Positions 9,397-17,797 of a DNA stretch of 64,000 bases are shown piece by piece. The position numbers and the translations under genes were made by a program. The DNA is from Pedobacter sp. Hv1 (GTDB taxonomy: Bacteria; Bacteroidota; Bacteroidia; Sphingobacteriales; Sphingobacteriaceae). The notes beneath the pieces are model-generated. The model ran no database searches. It saw only the letters and a program-made list of their open reading frames with translations, and was not told the DNA's origin. Positions within the stretch are counted from its first letter, which is position 1; each line of letters opens with the position of its first letter. The stretch lies in NCBI RefSeq assembly GCF_001412215.1, contig NZ_LLWP01000001.1, positions 496,001 to 560,000 of the forward strand, read 5' to 3'.

Positions 9397-9966
9397 TTAA
9401 TACTGATCAATAACAGCGCACAAATTATTAAAAATGTCATCGATGTTACCGATACCGTTTACTTTAGTCAATTTTTTCTGCTCATCGTAATAAGGCAATA
9501 CCAGAATGATTTTGTTAAAATACTCATCAATTCTTTTTTGCGACTTATCTGCTTGGTCATCTGCTCTACCTGTTTCTTTCTGACGTTGCGCCACACGTTT
9601 GGTCAACTCGTCTTTATCTACATCTAAAGCAATTACACCTGCAATGTTACTTCCTTTACCTTCTAAGAACTTATCCAATTCTGCTGCCTGAGGAATAGTT
9701 CTTGGAAAACCATCAAATACAAAACCTTTTGCATCTGGGTTTCTATCAATTTCTTCCTCCAACATGTCAATCGTAATCTTATCCGGAACCAATTCTCCAT
9801 CTGCAATGAGCTGACTCACCCGTTTACCTAAAGCAGTTTGGTTTTTAATATGTGCTCTAAAAAGATCTCCTGTAGAAATGTGTACCAACTGATATTTGTC
9901 TATCAGTTTCTGAGATTGGGTGCCTTTACCTGCACCTGGAGGGCCAAAGAGAACAAAATTTAGCAT
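9397..9966 (-). CDS. adk: Adenylate kinase
   Basis: The 189-residue protein has the P-loop GPPGAGKGTQ at residues 8-17, the NMP-binding motif STGDLFRAH, the motif GFVFDGFPRT and a short LID (RQKETGRADDQADKS) without zinc cysteines. It catalyses ATP + AMP to 2 ADP in the cytoplasm. At 189 residues it is the short-LID type. The ATG at 9966 is the only reasonable start. A TAnnTTTG box lies about 95 bases upstream. A terminator separates it from obgE. Confidence 0.97.
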   Translation of the reverse strand: MLNFVLFGPPGAGKGTQSQKLIDKYQLVHISTGDLFRAHIKNQTALGKRVSQLIADGELVPDKITIDMLEEEIDRNPDAKGFVFDGFPRTIPQAAELDKFLEGKGSNIAGVIALDVDKDELTKRVAQRQKETGRADDQADKSQKRIDEYFNKIILVLPYYDEQKKLTKVNGIGNIDDIFNNLCAVIDQY

Positions 9967-10060
9967 TAAGGTCTAGTTAATTAAAGCTTCCTAAAAGGAA
10001 GATTACCACTGATTAAAAAAAACATAAATTAACCTCTAAAAGGCTAATCCTTTGCGGCTG

Positions 10061-10068
10061 CAAATATA
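10061..10068 (-). promoter_or_regulatory. Promoter -7 box upstream of adk
   Basis: The minus strand reads TATATTTG, matching TAnnTTTG, about 95 bases before the adk start. The leader between holds a small inverted repeat (CTTCC TTTT GGAAG form, about 9988-10001). I see nothing else in the remaining gap up to the tRNA terminator at 10308. Confidence 0.4.
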
Positions 10069-10307
10069 TAAATATAAATTATCTCTTTCGTATTTTTTTA
10101 AACTTTGACAGCTAATCGCTAACAATTAAATAGCAGAAGTGGTAAAATCTATATTAACAATAGGTTAAGATTTCTTTTTGTGATTGTTGCAATTGTGAGT
10201 TGATTTCCGAATTCAGTAGGTTTTGTCAGACAGGCCATCTCTTTCTTTGAAATGGTAATTGTTATAGGTAAATTGGATTTTGACAGCTTGTCGAAAGAAA
10301 GTTCAAC

Positions 10308-10337
10308 AAAAAAGCCCTAGATTTCTCTAAGGCTTTT
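10308..10337 (-). terminator. Terminator downstream of tRNA-Arg
   Basis: The minus strand forms AAAAGCC-TAGA paired with TCTA-GGCTTTT and then runs into TTTTTTG. It begins about 6 bases after the mature tRNA end. Confidence 0.75.
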
Positions 10338-10342
10338 CTCAG

Positions 10343-10416
10343 TGCACTTGTAGGGATTCGAACCCCAAACCTTCTCATCCGTAGTGAGATGCTCTATCCA
10401 GTTGAGCTACAAATGC
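10343..10416 (-). tRNA. tRNA-Arg (anticodon ACG)
   Basis: I folded the reverse complement by hand. The acceptor GCATTTG pairs with CAAGTGC (one G-T), followed by discriminator A. The D stem is GCTC/GAGC. The anticodon stem TCTCA/TGAGA closes a loop CTACGGA, giving anticodon ACG. The T arm is TGGGG-TTCGAAT-CCCTA. Length is 74 bases with no encoded CCA, as is usual in this phylum. The ACG anticodon (A34, normally deaminated to inosine) reads CGU/CGC/CGA arginine codons. Confidence 0.96.
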
Positions 10417-10440
10417 ATTGTCGTTATGGTTAACGGACTG

Positions 10441-10471
10441 CAAAAGTAATGCTTGAAATCCAATTTAACAA
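10441..10471 (-). promoter_or_regulatory. Promoter of tRNA-Arg
   Basis: The minus strand has TTG (10471-10469), a 20-base spacer and TACTTTTG (10448-10441), which fits the Bacteroidota TTG-N19/20-TAnnTTTG pattern. It lies 25 bases before the mature tRNA. Confidence 0.65.
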
Positions 10472-10581
10472 TTTTTTTATATAATAATTCAAATTAACAC
10501 CTCAATACACCGGATAACTCCTTAGTTGTTTGTCTGTTAAATTATTTTTAGGTTAACCACAAATCACGAACAGTATTGTGT

Positions 10582-11046
10582 TTATGCACTCACTACCTTT
10601 TTGATGGCTTCAAAATCTGGCAAATCAGTAGCCACATCTAAAACTTCAGCATAGGTAATTACTCCTTCTTCGTTTACCACAAAGGCAGCTCTTTTAGATA
10701 CACCTTTTAAATTGAATACAAATTCATCGTAAAAAGCACCGTAAGCTTGAGAAGCTTCTTTGTTAAAATCTGATAACAATGGAAACTGATAAACTTGTTC
10801 TTCTTTAAATTTAGCCAAAGTAAAAGGAGAATCTACAGAGATACCAACAACCGCTGCATTCATTCCTTCGTAATAACCAAAACTATCTCTCATGGTACAC
10901 AACTGTGTGGTACATGTTCCGGTAAAGGCCATCGGAAAAAAGTGGATCACCAATTTCTTTCCTTGATAATCTGCTAATGAAACTTCTTTCAGTTCTGAAC
11001 TGAACAATTTAAAATCTGGGGCTTTATCGCCTACTTGTAATGACAT
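10582..11046 (-). CDS. Peroxiredoxin (AhpC/TSA family, AhpE/Bcp-like)
   Basis: The 154-residue protein has a single thioredoxin-fold redoxin domain. The peroxidatic motif PMAFTGTCTTQLC places the peroxidatic Cys at 45 and a second Cys at 50. That Cys-x4-Cys spacing is found in atypical two-cysteine peroxiredoxins of the Bcp/AhpE type. GDKAPDFKL opens the domain. It would reduce peroxides in the cytoplasm with electrons from a thioredoxin-like partner not encoded here. The gene is monocistronic as far as I can see; the repeat element at 11090 lies just upstream. Confidence 0.9.
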   Translation of the reverse strand: MSLQVGDKAPDFKLFSSELKEVSLADYQGKKLVIHFFPMAFTGTCTTQLCTMRDSFGYYEGMNAAVVGISVDSPFTLAKFKEEQVYQFPLLSDFNKEASQAYGAFYDEFVFNLKGVSKRAAFVVNEEGVITYAEVLDVATDLPDFEAIKKVVSA

Positions 11047-11089
11047 ATATTAATTGTTTTAATTGATGATAAGGTTAAGATGAAGATTT

Positions 11090-11222
11090 GGTTAATGGTC
11101 CATAGCTCATGGTTAACAGTTCATGGTTCATAGTTCATGGTAAAAAAGATAAATTAAGCTATGATCATTCATTCACAAAACTGAACTATTAACCAACAAA
11201 CTATTGACTATTAAACCATCAA
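11090..11222. repeat. Degenerate word-repeat element (GTTCATGGT/AACTATTGACC type)
   Basis: The left arm repeats variants of CATAGTTCATGGTT three to four times. After a 30-base AT-rich spacer the right arm repeats AACTATTAACCA and AACTATTGACCA, close to the reverse complement of the left arm. It fills the gap between the peroxiredoxin and the SDR gene and runs up to the SDR stop codon. Confidence 0.7.
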
Positions 11223-12137
11223 CTATTGACCAATACTCTTTTTCAGTTGTTGATCCAAGATCTCCAATCCTTCTTCAAAGCTATGTGGATGATAGTTTAA
11301 TTCAGTCATCGATTTGTCTAAAATAAATCCAGTGCGGGCAGGTCGTTTAGCTTTTTGATTTAAAGTGGCTGCACTTACTTCGTTGATTAAACTTTTATCT
11401 AAATTCCAGAAGTCTGCAACCCTAGCTACCAATTCAGAAATACTCATTAAATCTTTACCCGATGCATTGTATACGCCTTGTGCATCGTGCTCTATGGCCA
11501 AAAAGCAACAATCGGCTAAATCTTCTGCTAAAGTTGGCATTCGCCATTGGTCGTTTACAATATTTAAAGGGTTGCCTTTTTCTAGCGCTCCTTTTGCCCA
11601 AAGCACAATATTGCTTCTGCTCATGTCGCTTACAATGCCGTATACAATAATGGTGCGCAGAATTGCCCATTTGGCTTTCGAATTTTTAATCAGCTCTTCT
11701 GCCCTCAATTTAGTTTCTCCATAATAGCTCAATGGATTTGGTGCGGCCAACTCGTCATAAGGTCCATTTTCACCATCAAAAATAAAGTCTGTAGAAAGGT
11801 GTACCAACTGAATATTGTGTGCTTCGCAAAGCGTTACCAGAGTTGCTACTGCCTCTACATTTAATTGATAGGCCAATTCTTTTTCATCCTCACAAGTATC
11901 CACATTGGTCATTGCCGCAGTATGGATAATTGCATCAGGTTTATATTGTTCAATAATTTCTCTAACTTCTTCCGGATTAAGGATATCCATTTCGGCATAT
12001 AAATAGCCTTCCTTAACAGGAAAACGGTTTTCGCCCTTGGCAGTAGCAATTAAATTTACACCACCTTCTTTTAAAATTTTCTCGGTAATTTTCTGCCCTA
12101 AAAGCCCATTACTGCCTGTTACTAATACGGTTTTCAT
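11223..12137 (-). CDS. SDR-family sugar nucleotide reductase (RmlD-like)
   Basis: The 304-residue Rossmann-fold protein has the nucleotide-binding motif VTGSNGLLGQKI at the start, an STDFIFDG strand and the catalytic YYGETKLRAEE (Tyr-x3-Lys) near 145. This is the layout of the RmlD/extended SDR group, whose best-known member reduces dTDP-4-dehydrorhamnose. No other dTDP-rhamnose genes are nearby, so the substrate is open. I start at the ATG at 12137; the preceding codon is TTG. The stop codon lies inside the last word of the adjacent repeat element. Confidence 0.82.
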   Translation of the reverse strand: MKTVLVTGSNGLLGQKITEKILKEGGVNLIATAKGENRFPVKEGYLYAEMDILNPEEVREIIEQYKPDAIIHTAAMTNVDTCEDEKELAYQLNVEAVATLVTLCEAHNIQLVHLSTDFIFDGENGPYDELAAPNPLSYYGETKLRAEELIKNSKAKWAILRTIIVYGIVSDMSRSNIVLWAKGALEKGNPLNIVNDQWRMPTLAEDLADCCFLAIEHDAQGVYNASGKDLMSISELVARVADFWNLDKSLINEVSAATLNQKAKRPARTGFILDKSMTELNYHPHSFEEGLEILDQQLKKSIGQ

Positions 12138-12164
12138 CAAATATCAATTAATTAATAATTCTAA

Positions 12165-12172
12165 TACATTTG
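12165..12172 (+). promoter_or_regulatory. Promoter -7 box upstream of the tandem outer-membrane genes
   Basis: TACATTTG matches TAnnTTTG exactly. A transcript from here would have a leader of about 150 bases before the TTG start at 12334. Confidence 0.35.
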
Positions 12173-12333
12173 TTGTTCATCTTTTAGAGATGAAAACAAC
12201 ACCTATATGAAGCAACAAATAAAGAAAGAAAAAGTCAGACGACATCAAGATCAGCTGTTTTTTATTAGACTATTTATTGTTTTTATATCTTGTAATCCAA
12301 ATTCATTTTATCGATAAATTAACGCCTGAAAAA

Positions 12334-12879
12334 TTGAAAAATATTTTATTTCCAGTATTATTATGCTTGCTCAGTTTAAATAGCACAGCACAACAATCCA
12401 AAAAGAATAGTATCTATCTAGAACTATTGGGCAACTCTGTTATTTATTCTGTTAACTATGATCGAATCATCCCTTTATCAGCACAACTAAAATTAGTCCC
12501 TAGGATTGGTTTCATGTATGCCCCATTAAGCACATCCGAACATTTTAAAGGCCATAACAATATATCAATCCCGATAGAGGTTAACTTACTTTGGGCAAAA
12601 AGAACAGAGAGCAAAAATTTTGCCGAGGCAGGTATAGGCCTGAGTTTGATTGGACTAAAGGAATATAAAACAAGTAACTTGGAAAGGGTTTCAACAAACA
12701 GGTTTGGACAAGTATTAACAGCTAGGCTTGGGTTTAGGCATCAAAAACCAACAGGAGGATTTATGTATAGAGCAGGTTTATTAATAAAAATAAAACAAGA
12801 TGAACGGTCTTTAGCTACTATTAGTGATGATTATTTTATAAAACTGTATCCAGGCTTTAGCTTGGGCTACACTTTTTAA
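12334..12879 (+). CDS. Small outer-membrane beta-barrel-like protein, copy 1
   Basis: I do not recognise the family. From the TTG at 12334 it reads as a signal peptide (KNILFPVLLCLLSLNSTAQQ) and then about 160 residues of alternating beta strands ending in SLGYTF. A C-terminal aromatic residue is typical of barrel proteins assembled by BamA. A start at 12277 (also TTG) would place 19 polar residues before the signal peptide, so I prefer 12334. It is a paralogue of the next gene: shared segments include NSIYLELLG/NSVYVEIGG, LGFRHQKP(T/Q)GGFMYR and the C-terminus. The two lie in tandem 45 bases apart. Confidence 0.7.
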   Translation: MKNILFPVLLCLLSLNSTAQQSKKNSIYLELLGNSVIYSVNYDRIIPLSAQLKLVPRIGFMYAPLSTSEHFKGHNNISIPIEVNLLWAKRTESKNFAEAGIGLSLIGLKEYKTSNLERVSTNRFGQVLTARLGFRHQKPTGGFMYRAGLLIKIKQDERSLATISDDYFIKLYPGFSLGYTF

Positions 12880-12924
12880 CATTTACACCACAGTTTAAAG
12901 CGGCATAAAATCAACAAATTGAAT

Positions 12925-13434
12925 ATGAAAAAACAATATATATTGACAATTATTTGTCTACTTATATGCACCAATACATTTGCACAATCTAACCGTAATT
13001 CTGTTTATGTAGAAATTGGTGGCAATGGAGGGGCTTATTCAATAAACTATGATAGGCTGTTTATCTTATCTCAACAATTAAGGTTTGCTCCCAGAATTGG
13101 CATTTCATGGCTTGGAAGTGATCGGTTTACTGCACCAATAGAAGCTAATCTGCTTTTGGGAAAAAACAGCGATTCAAAAAATTTTGCAGAATTTGGTCTT
13201 GGAACGACTATCGTTTCTAAAAAATCAAAAAACATTAATGGCTTTACACTAAGCGATGAAATCATTGACGAAAAAGGAATGAATGCCCTATTAAGTTCGA
13301 GACTGGGCTTTAGGCATCAAAAACCACAAGGTGGATTCATGTATAGAATTGGCTTTACACTTTTATACAATAGCTACCCAATAGACCATAAATTTATTCC
13401 ATTTGGCGGGGTAAGCTTAGGCTATACTTTTTAA
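12925..13434 (+). CDS. Small outer-membrane beta-barrel-like protein, copy 2
   Basis: The protein is 169 residues from the ATG at 12925, with a clear signal peptide (MKKQYILTIICLLICTNTFAQ). The mature part is about 148 residues of beta-rich sequence ending VSLGYTF. It is the tandem paralogue of 12334-12879, sharing SVYVEIGGNGGAYSINYDRL versus SIYLELLGNSVIYSVNYDRI and the GFRHQKPxGGFMYR block. Function is unknown. It is followed by a strong terminator, which copy 1 lacks. Confidence 0.75.
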   Translation: MKKQYILTIICLLICTNTFAQSNRNSVYVEIGGNGGAYSINYDRLFILSQQLRFAPRIGISWLGSDRFTAPIEANLLLGKNSDSKNFAEFGLGTTIVSKKSKNINGFTLSDEIIDEKGMNALLSSRLGFRHQKPQGGFMYRIGFTLLYNSYPIDHKFIPFGGVSLGYTF

Positions 13435-13453
13435 CATTTAAACAATAGTTTAA

Positions 13454-13488
13454 AACGCTATGAAATCAACAATTTCATGGCGTTTTTT
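13454..13488 (+). terminator. Terminator after the tandem outer-membrane genes
   Basis: AACGCTATGAAAT pairs with ATTTCATGGCGTT (one G-T) over a 5-base loop, followed by a T run. Confidence 0.85.
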
Positions 13489-13561
13489 GCTTTAATTGTA
13501 ACTCATTAAAAAACTGTGGAAAAACTTTTAATTTATATATAAAATTTTAACAGAAAACTCT

Positions 13562-13569
13562 TAGCTTTG
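13562..13569 (+). promoter_or_regulatory. Promoter -7 box for atpD-atpC
   Basis: TAGCTTTG matches TAnnTTTG, 70 bases upstream of the atpD start. No good -33 TTG is seen. Confidence 0.45.
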
Positions 13570-13621
13570 CAGACCGAAATACAAGCGTTGAAAAACGCCT
13601 TTAACATTTTGATTTTTATAA

Positions 13622-15140
<1,519 letters not shown>

Positions 15141-15142
<2 letters not shown>

Positions 15143-15219
15143 TATCAAGATATAAGTATCAAGTATCAAGATTAGAAATCACGTCTCGATACTTGCTACT
15201 AGATACTTGCTACTCAATC
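15141..15219. repeat. Degenerate word-repeat element (AGTATCAAG type) between atpD and atpC
   Basis: The left arm holds three close copies of AGTATCAAG. The right arm holds two copies of GATACTTGCTACT, roughly the reverse complement. The element starts within the atpD stop codon and ends just before atpC. Similar words occur at 26321-26352 and 58275-58311. Confidence 0.75.
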
Positions 15220-15227
15220 TAAAAAAT

Positions 15228-15473
15228 ATGAATTTAGAAATATTAACTCCAGATAAAAAAGTTTTCGAAGGCGATGTAACTGCGGTTACCGTTCCAGGAA
15301 CTTTAGGTTCTTTTCAGATATTAAAAGACCACGCTCCTATTATCTCTACTTTAGAAGATGGTCCAGTAATTGTTAAAAGTACCACAAACGAAGAAATCTT
15401 TAACATTAAAGGTGGCGTAGTTGAAGTTCTGGATAATAAAATTATTGTATTGGCAGAAGCGATTGTTGCTTAA
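15228..15473 (+). CDS. atpC: ATP synthase F1 subunit epsilon (short form)
   Basis: The 81-residue protein from the ATG at 15228 covers the N-terminal beta-sandwich domain of the epsilon subunit (LEILTPDKKVFEGDVTAVTVPG, GSFQILKDHAP, GGVVEVLDNKIIVLAE). The C-terminal two-helix inhibitory domain found in the 130-140 residue forms is absent, as is usual in this phylum. It belongs to the central stalk of F1. It is cotranscribed with atpD and followed by a strong terminator. The upstream in-frame codons at 15207 lie in the repeat and are not the start. Confidence 0.95.
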   Translation: MNLEILTPDKKVFEGDVTAVTVPGTLGSFQILKDHAPIISTLEDGPVIVKSTTNEEIFNIKGGVVEVLDNKIIVLAEAIVA

Positions 15474-15490
15474 CCTTTTACAAACAACAT

Positions 15491-15525
15491 AAAAAAAGCC
15501 TCGATTAATATCGAGGCTTTTTTTG
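15491..15525. terminator. Bidirectional terminator after atpC
   Basis: A perfect hairpin, AAGCCTCGA/TCGAGGCTT with a 6-base loop, has A runs on the left and T runs on the right. It serves atpC on the plus strand and the convergent gene at 15529 on the minus strand. Confidence 0.9.
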
Positions 15526-15528
15526 TAC

Positions 15529-16128
15529 CTATTGGTTAGCAAAAAGAAACAACATTATGAGAACCGCAATGATTAAAACTCCGATAATCAAAGGTTTCCA
15601 AATTGGCTTTGCATTATATTTGGTTTCTTTTCCAATTAGTCTATCCCAAAAAAGAGTTTGCATGATGATCACCCCTATTGAATTTGCAATGAAAGCATAG
15701 GAAAGGCCAGTTTTCATGTATTCTCCTACTATTATTGTAAGCACAGCATAAGCAAATCCATAAAGAATAACCAGCAATCTTGGTTTGTCTACTGCTTTTA
15801 AATTAGCCGACAATAAGAAGGAACCAAAAAAAACAGAGAATAGAATAGAAAAACAATAAATAGCCCTTTGAGAATAAAATTGTGGAGATACATCATCTTG
15901 TACCATAAAATTGTCCCAACTTTTTTTCGACTTAGCTTCAGTTATGTTTCTATCACTTAATTGAAGTTCAACACGTTCAACCATACCTTCCGGTAACTCA
16001 ACTTTTCGATGCTGCAGCTCGGCCATCGCTAGCCTTATCGCCTCATCAGTATGTTTATCAACATATTCTAAATAGTACATCAATTGGTCGTCTGTCTTCT
16101 CAGCCAATCTATCTTTAAGAGCCTTCAT
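15529..16128 (-). CDS. Hypothetical four-helix membrane protein
   Basis: I do not recognise this 199-residue protein. The first 75 residues are charged and probably helical (MKALKDRLAEKTDDQLMYYL). Four hydrophobic segments follow: about 88-108, 115-135, 138-158 and 175-196, ending at FANQ. The N-terminal charged helices resemble small domains that count residues and degrade-prone tails, but I cannot assign a family. It is convergent with atpC and shares its terminator. No partner gene lies upstream on the same strand. Confidence 0.6.
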   Translation of the reverse strand: MKALKDRLAEKTDDQLMYYLEYVDKHTDEAIRLAMAELQHRKVELPEGMVERVELQLSDRNITEAKSKKSWDNFMVQDDVSPQFYSQRAIYCFSILFSVFFGSFLLSANLKAVDKPRLLVILYGFAYAVLTIIVGEYMKTGLSYAFIANSIGVIIMQTLFWDRLIGKETKYNAKPIWKPLIIGVLIIAVLIMLFLFANQ

Positions 16129-16409
16129 TTTATCATTGTATTTCCTACCAAATATAGATAAGTGAAATCACACTAAAAAGGGCTCTTAAAAATGTGTTAA
16201 ATTTTCAATTTTAAACAAGCATTTTCCAATTTCACGCAGAATATTGCCAAATTATAATGCAAGCATAATAAACATACCAAATACCGAAATCATATTTAGT
16301 CTACTTATCACCACGTTATGAATTGAATAAGCACATATATTCAATATTATATTCCGAATATTTAAAAATATCAGTATTATATTTTTTTTCAATTATTTTT
16401 TAATTGCTA

Positions 16410-16440
16410 TTGATTGTTTATGAACCAAAAACTAAATTGG
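16410..16440 (+). promoter_or_regulatory. Probable promoter of the ilv-leu operon
   Basis: TTG at 16410-16412, a 20-base spacer and TAAATTGG at 16433-16440 give a one-mismatch fit to the Bacteroidota consensus, 20 bases before the leader peptide start. The rest of the 16129-16459 gap is AT-rich and I see nothing else in it. Confidence 0.4.
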
Positions 16441-16459
16441 TTTTCATAAAATAACAACA

Positions 16460-16579
16460 ATGCACAACCCAAGAATTTTAAATCTAAGTACCACATTTAG
16501 CGCAACTTACACTGCTGCCCTAAATGTCATTCTTATTGTTATTATTCTGCTGCTAAGTAAGCAGCAAGGGTCGCTATAA
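16460..16579 (+). CDS. ilv operon leader peptide 1 (39 residues)
   Basis: A 40-codon ORF starts with ATG at 16460 and ends with TAA at 16577-16579. Its middle reads ALNVILIVIILLL: ten of eleven consecutive residues from V23 to L32 plus L21 are Val, Ile or Leu. Such a run is what ribosome-mediated attenuator leader peptides of branched-chain amino acid operons look like (IlvL of enteric bacteria is the known parallel). It lies directly upstream of ilvE and overlaps the base-pairing regions of the attenuator. The function is inferred from composition, position and the adjoining terminator. Confidence 0.82.
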   Translation: MHNPRILNLSTTFSATYTAALNVILIVIILLLSKQQGSL

Positions 16580-16642
16580 AATGATGATTTAATACTCACG
16601 ATATAACCGAAGCGTCCCAATTAAAAAGGGACGCTTTTTTTT
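16542..16642 (+). promoter_or_regulatory. Attenuator 1 upstream of ilvE
   Basis: Four pairing regions are visible. Region 1 GCTGCT pairs with AGCAGC at once after it (pause hairpin, over the last Leu codons). GGGTCGCT at the end of the leader ORF can instead pair with AGCGTCCC (7 of 8 pairs), which would be the antiterminator. AGCGTCCC otherwise pairs with GGGACGCT to form the terminator at 16610-16642 with an eight-base T run. A ribosome stalled on the Ile/Leu codons would mask region 1 and favour readthrough. Confidence 0.8.
16610..16642 (+). terminator. Terminator of attenuator 1
   Basis: AAGCGTCCC pairs perfectly with GGGACGCTT over a 9-base loop and is followed by TTTTTT. It ends 12 bases before the ilvE start. 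Confidence 0.88.
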
Positions 16643-16654
16643 AACTAAGAAAAA

Positions 16655-17545
16655 ATGCAATACTACAACTCAAGCACAGTAATTTATCTTAACGGTCGGT
16701 TTGTAAAAGCACAAGATGCCAAAACTGATTTGTACGGCCAGTCATTACACTATGGCTTGGCAGCGTTTGAAGGAATTAGAGCCTATAAAACGCACAATGC
16801 TACACGTATATTCAAAATCAGAGAACATTTTGAAAGGCTACAACGCTCTTGCGAATTGGTTAACATTCCATACCCATGGGACAATAACGAACTGATCAAA
16901 CAGACTTATAAATTGCTAGAGTTGAATAATTTCAAGGATGCCTATATCCGTCCGTTGGTGTATTGTGAGCCAAATATGACTTTAATTGCACCACAAGAAG
17001 CCTCTATCATGATCTGTGCTTGGGAATGGGGAGCTTATTTGGGCGACAAACAATTAAAGGTGTGCATTTCTCCTTTTCAAAGACCAAACCCAAAATCAAC
17101 TTTTGTAGAAGCAAAAATTAGTGGGCATTACGTCAATTCAATTTTAGCTACTACAGATGCCAAACAAAAAGGTTTTGATGAAGCCTTGTTGTTAGACATG
17201 AACGAAAACATTGCCGAAGGACCTGGAGCCAACATCTTTATCGAAAAAAATGGCAAGTTATACACCCCTGCTTTGGGCAATATCTTGGCAGGTATTACCC
17301 GTGCAACCGTAATTGAACTTTGTAAAGTACTCGATATCGAAATTATTGAAAAGCCAATCAGCGTTGCTGAACTAAAGAATGCCGATAGCGCTTTCTTTTG
17401 CGGAACTGCTGCAGAAGTGATTGGTATCCACACCATTGATGATGTTGTTTTTAGACAAAAATGGAGCGATAGCATTGGTTCTACCATGCAAAGAGCCTAC
17501 AAAAATCTAGTGTTAGAGAAAGTAAATTACGAGGTGATCATTTAA
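16655..17545 (+). CDS. ilvE: Branched-chain amino acid aminotransferase
   Basis: The 296-residue class IV PLP aminotransferase has the LYGQSLHYGLAAFEGIRAY motif near the N-terminus. The AKISGHYVNS segment carries the PLP lysine (about residue 155), and ITRATVIEL and FFCGTAAEV lie near the end. It interconverts Leu, Ile and Val with their 2-oxo acids and is the last step of the pathway. It is the first structural gene after attenuator 1. A second leader peptide and terminator follow it, so ilvE and the genes after ilvD can be tuned separately. The N-terminus from the ATG at 16655 fits the family. Confidence 0.96.
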   Translation: MQYYNSSTVIYLNGRFVKAQDAKTDLYGQSLHYGLAAFEGIRAYKTHNATRIFKIREHFERLQRSCELVNIPYPWDNNELIKQTYKLLELNNFKDAYIRPLVYCEPNMTLIAPQEASIMICAWEWGAYLGDKQLKVCISPFQRPNPKSTFVEAKISGHYVNSILATTDAKQKGFDEALLLDMNENIAEGPGANIFIEKNGKLYTPALGNILAGITRATVIELCKVLDIEIIEKPISVAELKNADSAFFCGTAAEVIGIHTIDDVVFRQKWSDSIGSTMQRAYKNLVLEKVNYEVII

Positions 17546-17621
17546 CTGTCCCCTCAAAAAAATTAAATAGTTCTTTGTTTTTTTTAATTTGTTAGTATGT
17601 TTGTAATTCAACGTCGTAGAC

Positions 17622-17699
17622 ATGAATTTTAGAACAAACATCATTAGCAACATTATTATTGTCATTTCTTTTACAAGAGGTGGACGAAGTTGCGTATAA
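17622..17699 (+). CDS. ilvD leader peptide 2 (25 residues)
   Basis: A 26-codon ORF starts with ATG at 17622 and ends with TAA at 17697-17699. It encodes NIISNIIIVI near its start, so six of ten residues are Ile and one Val. It sits between ilvE and ilvD, followed 20 bases later by a terminator. The composition fits a second branched-chain amino acid leader peptide. It is poorer in Leu than leader 1, so it may sense mainly Ile and Val. This is inference from codon content and position. Confidence 0.75.
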   Translation: MNFRTNIISNIIIVISFTRGGRSCV

Positions 17700-17750
17700 T
17701 CAAAAATATACAAATACCGAAAACCGCCTTCAAAAGAGGCGGTTTTTTTT
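17660..17750 (+). promoter_or_regulatory. Attenuator 2 between ilvE and ilvD
   Basis: CATTTCTT, within the Val-Ile-Ser codons, can pair with AAGAGGTG just after it (eight pairs, two of them G-T). The same GAGGTGG segment can instead pair with CCGCCTT, which is the left arm of the terminator. Stalling on the ATT/GTC codons would free GAGGTGG and prevent termination. The layout repeats that of attenuator 1. Confidence 0.72.
17720..17750 (+). terminator. Terminator of attenuator 2
   Basis: AAAACCGCCT pairs perfectly with AGGCGGTTTT over a 7-base loop, then TTTT. It ends 47 bases before ilvD. Confidence 0.88.
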
Positions 17751-17797
17751 ATGCCTTAAAAAAACAAAAACACGATAAAAATTAGACTTACCAGAAA

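Noticed and set aside
11090..11222. CRISPR-like array suspected from the repeated words.
   Set aside because: The words are short (8-14 bases), degenerate, with no uniform spacers, and have inverted partner arms. No cas genes are near.
12207..12317. 36-codon ORF starting with ATG, basic then hydrophobic, downstream of a TAnnTTTG box.
   Set aside because: It overlaps the upstream part of the next gene, has no recognisable homology, and could be chance. Kept out of the feature list.
17513..17713. Minus-strand ORF of 66 residues over the ilvE-ilvD gap.
   Set aside because: It is antisense to leader peptide 2 and part of ilvE, with no domain; the plus-strand leader explains the region.
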